Of a DNA stretch of 64,000 nt, positions 59,876 to 64,000 are shown piece after piece (position 1 is the first letter of the stretch; each line of letters starts with the position of its first letter). Below the pieces are notes generated by a model, which was not told the DNA's origin, ran no database searches, and worked only from the letters and a program-made list of their open reading frames with translations. Source of the DNA: JAJPKK01 sp963747835. GTDB lineage: Bacteria > Pseudomonadota > Alphaproteobacteria > Rhizobiales > Xanthobacteraceae. The translations under genes were made by a program, and so were the position numbers. The stretch spans positions 558,001 through 622,000 of the forward strand of contig CAVVGO010000001.1 of NCBI GenBank assembly GCA_963747835.1, read 5' to 3'.

Positions 59876-60067
59876 GGCGCGGACGGATCGATCAATTCCG
59901 CCGTCGGCAGGCCGGCATCGCGCTCAGATTTTCCTTTGGAAATCTTCCCCGACGGCGTTCGGGTGCGCGGCTTGTGCTAAAGCGGTTCACCCATCACTTG
60001 AAGGTGTTCGGGCTCGATCGGCGCCTCCCGCTCCAGGACTCTACGTGCCCACGGATTTCAACATCGA

Positions 60068-62282
60068 ATGACCTCCCGCGAACCTGAAGTAACACCCGAG
60101 CTCGTCGCCGAACACGGCCTGAAACCGGACGAGTACGGCCGTATCCTGAAGCTGATCGGCCGCACGCCGACTTTCACCGAGCTCGGCATCTTCTCGGCGA
60201 TGTGGAACGAGCATTGCTCCTACAAATCCTCCAAGGTGCATTTGCGCGGCCTGCCGACGACGGGGCCGTGCGTGATCCAGGGGCCGGGGGAGAATGCCGG
60301 CGTGATCGACATCGGCGGCGGCCTCGCCTGCGTGTTCAAGATGGAGAGCCATAACCACCCAAGCTACATCGAGCCCTACCAGGGCGCCGCCACCGGCGTC
60401 GGCGGTATTTTGCGCGACGTCTTCACCATGGGGGCGCGGCCGATCGCGTGCCTCAACGCGCTGTCGTTCGGCGATCCGCAAAACCCGAAGACCCGCCATC
60501 TCGTCTCCGGCGTGGTGGCCGGGGTCGGCGGCTACGGCAATTCCTTCGGGGTGCCGACAGTCGGTGGCTCGGTGCGATTCCACAGCCGCTATGATGGCAA
60601 CATCCTGGTCAACGCCATGGCGGTCGGCCTCGCCGAAGCCGACAAGATTTTCTATGCCGCCGCTTCCGGGGTCGGAATGCCGATCGTCTATCTGGGCTCC
60701 AAGACCGGCCGCGACGGCATCCACGGCGCCACCATGGCGTCGGCCGAATTCGGCGATGATTCCGCTGAGAAGCGCCCGACCGTGCAGGTCGGCGATCCGT
60801 TCGCCGAGAAGCTACTGCTCGAAGCCTGCCTGGAAATCATGGCAAAAGGCTGCGTCATCGCCATCCAGGACATGGGCGCGGCCGGGCTCACCTGCTCGGC
60901 CGTCGAAATGGGCGCCAAGGGCGATCTCGGCGTCACCCTTGAGCTCGACAAGGTGCCGTGCCGGGAGACCGGCATGACGGCCTATGAGATGATGCTGTCG
61001 GAAAGCCAGGAGCGCATGCTCATGGTGCTCAAGCCCGAGAAGGAAGCCGAGGCCGAGGCGATCTTCCGCAAATGGGGACTCGATTTCGCGGTGGTCGGCA
61101 CGACGACGCCGACCCGCCGCTTCATTGTCAAGCACGGCGGCGCCGTCATGGCGGACCTTCCCATCAAGGAACTAGGCGACGAAGCTCCGGTCTACCGCCG
61201 GCCCTATGTGGAGCCGGCGAAGCCGGCCGCGATCGACCCCGCCACCGTGACGCCGCCGATGTCGATTGCCGATGCGCTCGAAAAACTGATGGGAACGCCC
61301 GACCTCTGCTCTAGGCGATGGGTATGGGAGCAGTACGACCACGTTATTCTCGGCAACACGGTGCAGCGGCCGGGCGGCGACGCCGCGGTGGTGCGGGTGA
61401 ATGACGGTCCCAAGGCGCTGGCGCTGACCACCGACGTGACGCCGCGCTATTGCGAGGCCGACCCGTTCGAGGGCGGCAAGCAGGCGGTGGCGGAAGCCTG
61501 GCGCAATCTCACGGCGGTCGGCGCAACGCCGCTCGCCCTCACCGACAACCTCAATTTCGGCAATCCGGAACGGCCCGAAATCATGGGCCAGTTGGTCGGC
61601 TGCGTGCGTGGCATCTCGGAGGCCTGCCGGGCGCTCGATTTTCCGGTCGTGTCCGGGAATGTCTCGCTCTACAACGAGACTAATGGCAAGGCGATCCTGC
61701 CGACCCCCTCGATCGGCGGCGTCGGTCTTCTCGATGATTTTACCGGCTCGGCGACGCTCGCCTTCAAGGCGGGGGATGAAGCTATCCTGCTGGTCGGCGA
61801 GCCGCGCGGCTGGCTCGGGCAATCGCTCTACCTTCGTGAGATTTGCGGACGTGAAGAGGGCGCGCCGCCGCCCGTCGATCTGGCGCGGGAACGCAAAGCC
61901 GGCGACCTCGTCCGCGGCCTGATCCGCGACAAGCTGGTGTCGGCGGTCCATGACGTCTCGGACGGCGGCATCCTGGTCGCGGTGGCCGAGATGGCAATCG
62001 CATCCAGGATCGGAGCCGTGCTCGACACCAAACGGCGAGACATTCCGCGCCATGCTTTCTGGTTCGGCGAGGACCAGGGTTGCTACGTGGTGACGGTGCC
62101 GAAGCCTCACGTCGAAACGGTGTCGGCGCGGTTGCAATTGGCCGGCTTGCTCTGCAACCTCGGCATGACGGGAGGCGAACTCGCTGATGCTTCCCGGTGA
62201 GCGGCCAATTCTGTTAAAGACATTGACGGAACGCTTCGAAAACTGGCTTCCGGCCTACATGGCGGGAGCCGACAACCCTTAA
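60068..62282 (+). CDS. purL: FGAM synthase large subunit PurL, 3' frame break
   Basis: The gene encodes the PurL subunit, which uses ATP, FGAR and ammonia. Landmarks are FTELGIFSAMWNEHCSYKSS, GPGENAGVIDIGGGLACVFK MESHNHPSYIEP (in two parts), GAAGLTCSAVEMGAKGDLGV, LGNTVQRPGGDAAVVRV, NLTAVGATPLALTDNLNFGN and FPVVSGNVSLYNET. The open frame stops at 62200 after residue 710 with MTGGELADASR. Skipping one base near 62173 instead gives SLMLPGERPILLKTLTERFE NWLPAYMAGA and a stop at 62282, which is the normal PurL C-terminus and restores about 737 residues. Since purL is essential for purine synthesis on minimal medium, a surplus base from sequencing is the simplest explanation. Confidence 0.93.
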
Positions 62283-62319
62283 GGCCGCGACCGCGGACGG
62301 GACAGAGAGGCAGACAGCG

Positions 62320-62556
62320 ATGGCGATGCAGGCCAACGACATCGAGCGGCTGATCAAGGCGCGCATCCCGGATGCCGAGGTGACGATCCGCGATCTGGCC
62401 GGCGACGGCGACCACTATTCCGCCACCGTACTGTCCGAGGCCTTCCGCGGCAAGTCGCGGGTGCAGCAGCATCAACTCGTCTACGATGCCCTCAAAGCCG
62501 AAATGGGCGGTAAGCTGCACGCACTCGCCCTCCAGACCGGGGTGCCGCCCGGCTGA
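62320..62556 (+). CDS. bolA: BolA-family protein
   Basis: The 78-residue protein is a short BolA: MQANDIERLIKARIPDAEV, TIRDLAGDGDHYSATVLSEA, FRGKSRVQQHQLVYDALKAE and MGGKLHALALQT. The conserved His in QQHQLVYDAL and the region GDHY are consistent with the BolA type that pairs with monothiol glutaredoxins to bind [2Fe-2S] clusters. The gene lies 38 bases after the repaired purL end, and grxD follows. Confidence 0.92.
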   Translation: MAMQANDIERLIKARIPDAEVTIRDLAGDGDHYSATVLSEAFRGKSRVQQHQLVYDALKAEMGGKLHALALQTGVPPG

Positions 62557-62732
62557 TCGCCGGTCGCCATAATTGCCGCCGGACCCGGCCGCTTTCGCTC
62601 CCGACTCGCCCCTCAACTCTACCCTCAACTCGCCTCTTGCGTTTCGGTCGGAAACACACGATTTTGGTAGAGGATTCTCCCCGCGCCCGGCAGGCGATCG
62701 AACCCGGGCCGCAACCGAAAGTTAGGTGAGCC

Positions 62733-63071
62733 ATGGGCATCGAAATGTTCATCGATAGCGAAGTGAAGGCGAACGACGTGGTGCTGTTCATGAAGGGCAC
62801 CCCGCAGTTCCCGATGTGCGGGTTCTCCGGCCAAGTGGTGCAGATCCTGGACTACATCGGGGTGCCCTATAAGGGGCTCAACGTCCTCGAAAACGAAGAA
62901 TTGCGCAACGGCATCAAGGCCTACTCCAACTGGCCGACGATTCCCCAGCTCTACGTGAAGGGCGAATTCGTCGGCGGCTGCGACATCATCCGCGAAATGT
63001 TCCAAGCGGGCGAACTGCAGGGCCTGATGAAGGAAAAGGGTCTTGCCGTGAAGGAAAGCGCGCAGGCCTGA
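62733..63071 (+). CDS. grxD: Monothiol glutaredoxin GrxD (CGFS type)
   Basis: The 112-residue protein has the active site CGFS (C29) in GTPQFPMCGFSGQVV, plus the glutathione and cluster-binding region WPTIPQLYVKGEFVGGCDII. It transfers or senses Fe-S clusters, often with BolA, whose gene is adjacent. The ATG at 62733 lies within the usual N-terminus GIEMFIDSEVKANDVVLFMK. Confidence 0.95.
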   Translation: MGIEMFIDSEVKANDVVLFMKGTPQFPMCGFSGQVVQILDYIGVPYKGLNVLENEELRNGIKAYSNWPTIPQLYVKGEFVGGCDIIREMFQAGELQGLMKEKGLAVKESAQA

Positions 63072-63095
63072 TCGTTCCGGCGCGCGAGTGCGGCC

Positions 63096-63362
63096 GTGCT
63101 CGCGCTCCTAGTGATTGCCGCAATCATCGACGTGGGCCTTGCGGTTCTGTTTATTGCCGTTTCCGGCTTCATCATCGGGGGCGGGCCGGAATCCCTCAAC
63201 AATCTGTCGTCCACTTCCGCGTGGGGCGCGGCACTTGCCTTTTGCCTCGCCGCGCCGATGCTCGGCTTCATCTTGCGCCGGCGCGGATTTCCGTGCGCGG
63301 GCGCGACAGTCGCGCTGGTCCCGGCGATGCTCGGCCTGATCCTGGCTCTGGGCGGCCCGTGA
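63096..63362 (+). CDS. Small membrane protein, three TM segments
   Basis: The 88-residue protein starts at GTG (LALLVIAAIIDVGLAVLFIA) and has hydrophobic segments near residues 2-28, 43-58 and 68-86 separated by short polar loops (GGGPESLNNLSS, RRRGFPCAG). It follows grxD by 24 bases on the same strand and is convergent with rpsD. No function recognised. Confidence 0.6.
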   Translation: MLALLVIAAIIDVGLAVLFIAVSGFIIGGGPESLNNLSSTSAWGAALAFCLAAPMLGFILRRRGFPCAGATVALVPAMLGLILALGGP

Positions 63363-63429
63363 GCGCCCCGCCGCAAACCTTCCAGCCCCGTCAGCAAATC
63401 CGCCGCAGGCGTCGCCGCTTGCGCGCGCG

Positions 63430-64000
63430 TTACCGCGAATAATATTCCACCACCAGGTGCGGCTCCATCTGGACCGGGAACGGCACCTCGGTCAGGGTCG
63501 GCACCCGCGCGAGCTTCGCGGTCAGCTTGGTGTGGTCGACCTCGATGTAATCCGGCACGTCGCGCTCGGCGAGGCCGGTCGCTTCCAACACCAGCGCAAG
63601 CTGCTTCGACTTGTCCTTCACCTCGACCAGGTCGCCGACCTTGGTGCGAAAGCTCGGAATGTTGACGCGGCGGCCATTCACCTTGACGTGGCCGTGATTG
63701 ATGAACTGGCGCGCCGCGAACATGGTCGGCACGAACTTGGCGCGATAGATCACCGCGTCGAGCCGCCGCTCCAGGAGGCCGATCAGGTGGGCGCCGGAGT
63801 CGCCCTTCAGGCGGATCGCCTCCGCATAGATGCCGCGGAACTGCTTCTCGGAAATATTGGCGTAATAGCCCTTGAGCTTCTGCTTGGCGCGCAACTGCAC
63901 GCCGAAGTCGGAGAGCTTGCCCTTGCGGCGCTGGCCGTGCTGGCCGGGGCCGTATTCGCGGCGGTTGACGGGGCTCTTGGGGCGGCCCCAGATGTTCTGG
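63430..64000 (-). CDS. rpsD: Small-subunit ribosomal protein S4 (5' end beyond window)
   Basis: The 190 codons present cover S4 from about WGRPKSPVNRREYGPGQHGQ to the stop at 63430, including LRAKQKLKGYYANISEKQFR, AIRLKGDSGAHLIGLLERRL, the S4 RNA-binding domain AARQFINHGHVKVNGRRVNI and PSFRTKVGDLVEVKDKS. It nucleates 16S rRNA assembly. The gene starts beyond 64000, so the first 15 or so residues are missing. It is convergent with the small membrane-protein gene. Confidence 0.97.
   Translation of the reverse strand, partial: QNIWGRPKSPVNRREYGPGQHGQRRKGKLSDFGVQLRAKQKLKGYYANISEKQFRGIYAEAIRLKGDSGAHLIGLLERRLDAVIYRAKFVPTMFAARQFINHGHVKVNGRRVNIPSFRTKVGDLVEVKDKSKQLALVLEATGLAERDVPDYIEVDHTKLTAKLARVPTLTEVPFPVQMEPHLVVEYYSR

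Overview
The window is GC-rich chromosomal DNA from an alphaproteobacterium of the order Rhizobiales (Hyphomicrobiales), most like the Bradyrhizobium / Rhodopseudomonas / Pseudolabrys group. The evidence is the gene order purC-purS-purQ-purL-bolA-grxD-(rpsD), the zeta-type F1 ATPase inhibitor beside purC, the alphaproteobacterial flagellar arrangement (flgF-flgG-flgA-flgH, fliX opposite flgI, dksA, fliL-fliM-DUF6468-motE), an alphaproteobacterial-type DksA, and candidate CtrA boxes. No tRNA, rRNA, IS element or CRISPR array was seen.

Layout. (1) 1-15.8 kb: accessory metabolism. It holds an exported metallo-beta-lactamase-fold hydrolase, an amidase, a frame-interrupted amidohydrolase, a LivK-type binding protein, an epimerase overlapping a GMC oxidoreductase, a Bug-type binding protein followed by a Rieske oxygenase alpha/beta pair, UspA, a SixA-like phosphatase, a DAO-type flavoprotein, a lone MoxR ATPase and an exported MsrB. 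(2) 15.9-22.2 kb: flgE-flgK-flgL behind a near-perfect sigma-54 promoter. (3) 22.3-30.6 kb: a catabolic island. It has three signal-less proteins of the 4,5-dihydroxyphthalate decarboxylase (Pht5) type, two COG3618 TIM-barrel hydrolases, ligJ (4-oxalomesaconate hydratase), a divergent HpaI-type aldolase and a Bug protein. (4) 30.7-43.7 kb: the rest of the flagellar locus, including flgN-like, flgJ, flgI, fliX, dksA, flgH, flgA, flgG, flgF, fliL, fliM and motE, with one stray Bug gene inside. (5) 43.7-53.4 kb: envelope and accessory genes. These are two 8-stranded-type outer-membrane barrels (one in region 4, one here), a collagen-like lipoprotein, an SMP-30-like beta-propeller, a Tat-exported DsrE-like protein, a decayed HAD gene, and a sulfatase plus formylglycine-generating enzyme facing two outer-membrane channel proteins. 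(6) 53.5-64 kb: a large AMIN/TPR-like protein behind a perfect CtrA box, then the conserved purine, BolA, glutaredoxin and S4 block.

How the parts work together. Regions 2 and 4 build the flagellar hook, rod, rings and switch. Regions 1 and 3 look like aromatic or heteroaromatic acid catabolism: ring activation by the Rieske enzyme, later decarboxylation, hydrolysis and hydration, and a retro-aldol step, served by orphan solute-binding proteins. The link between the ring-opening chemistry and the three Pht5-like proteins is the most promising candidate for an undescribed pathway here.

Quality caveat. Six single-base frame breaks were found, in an amidohydrolase, the flgN-like gene, an outer-membrane barrel (two), the TPR protein and purL. 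All are in the same sense (one surplus base). Breaks in purL and in flagellar genes suggest residual assembly indels rather than true gene loss. All identifications rest on reading motifs and recalled family sequences; no database search was run.
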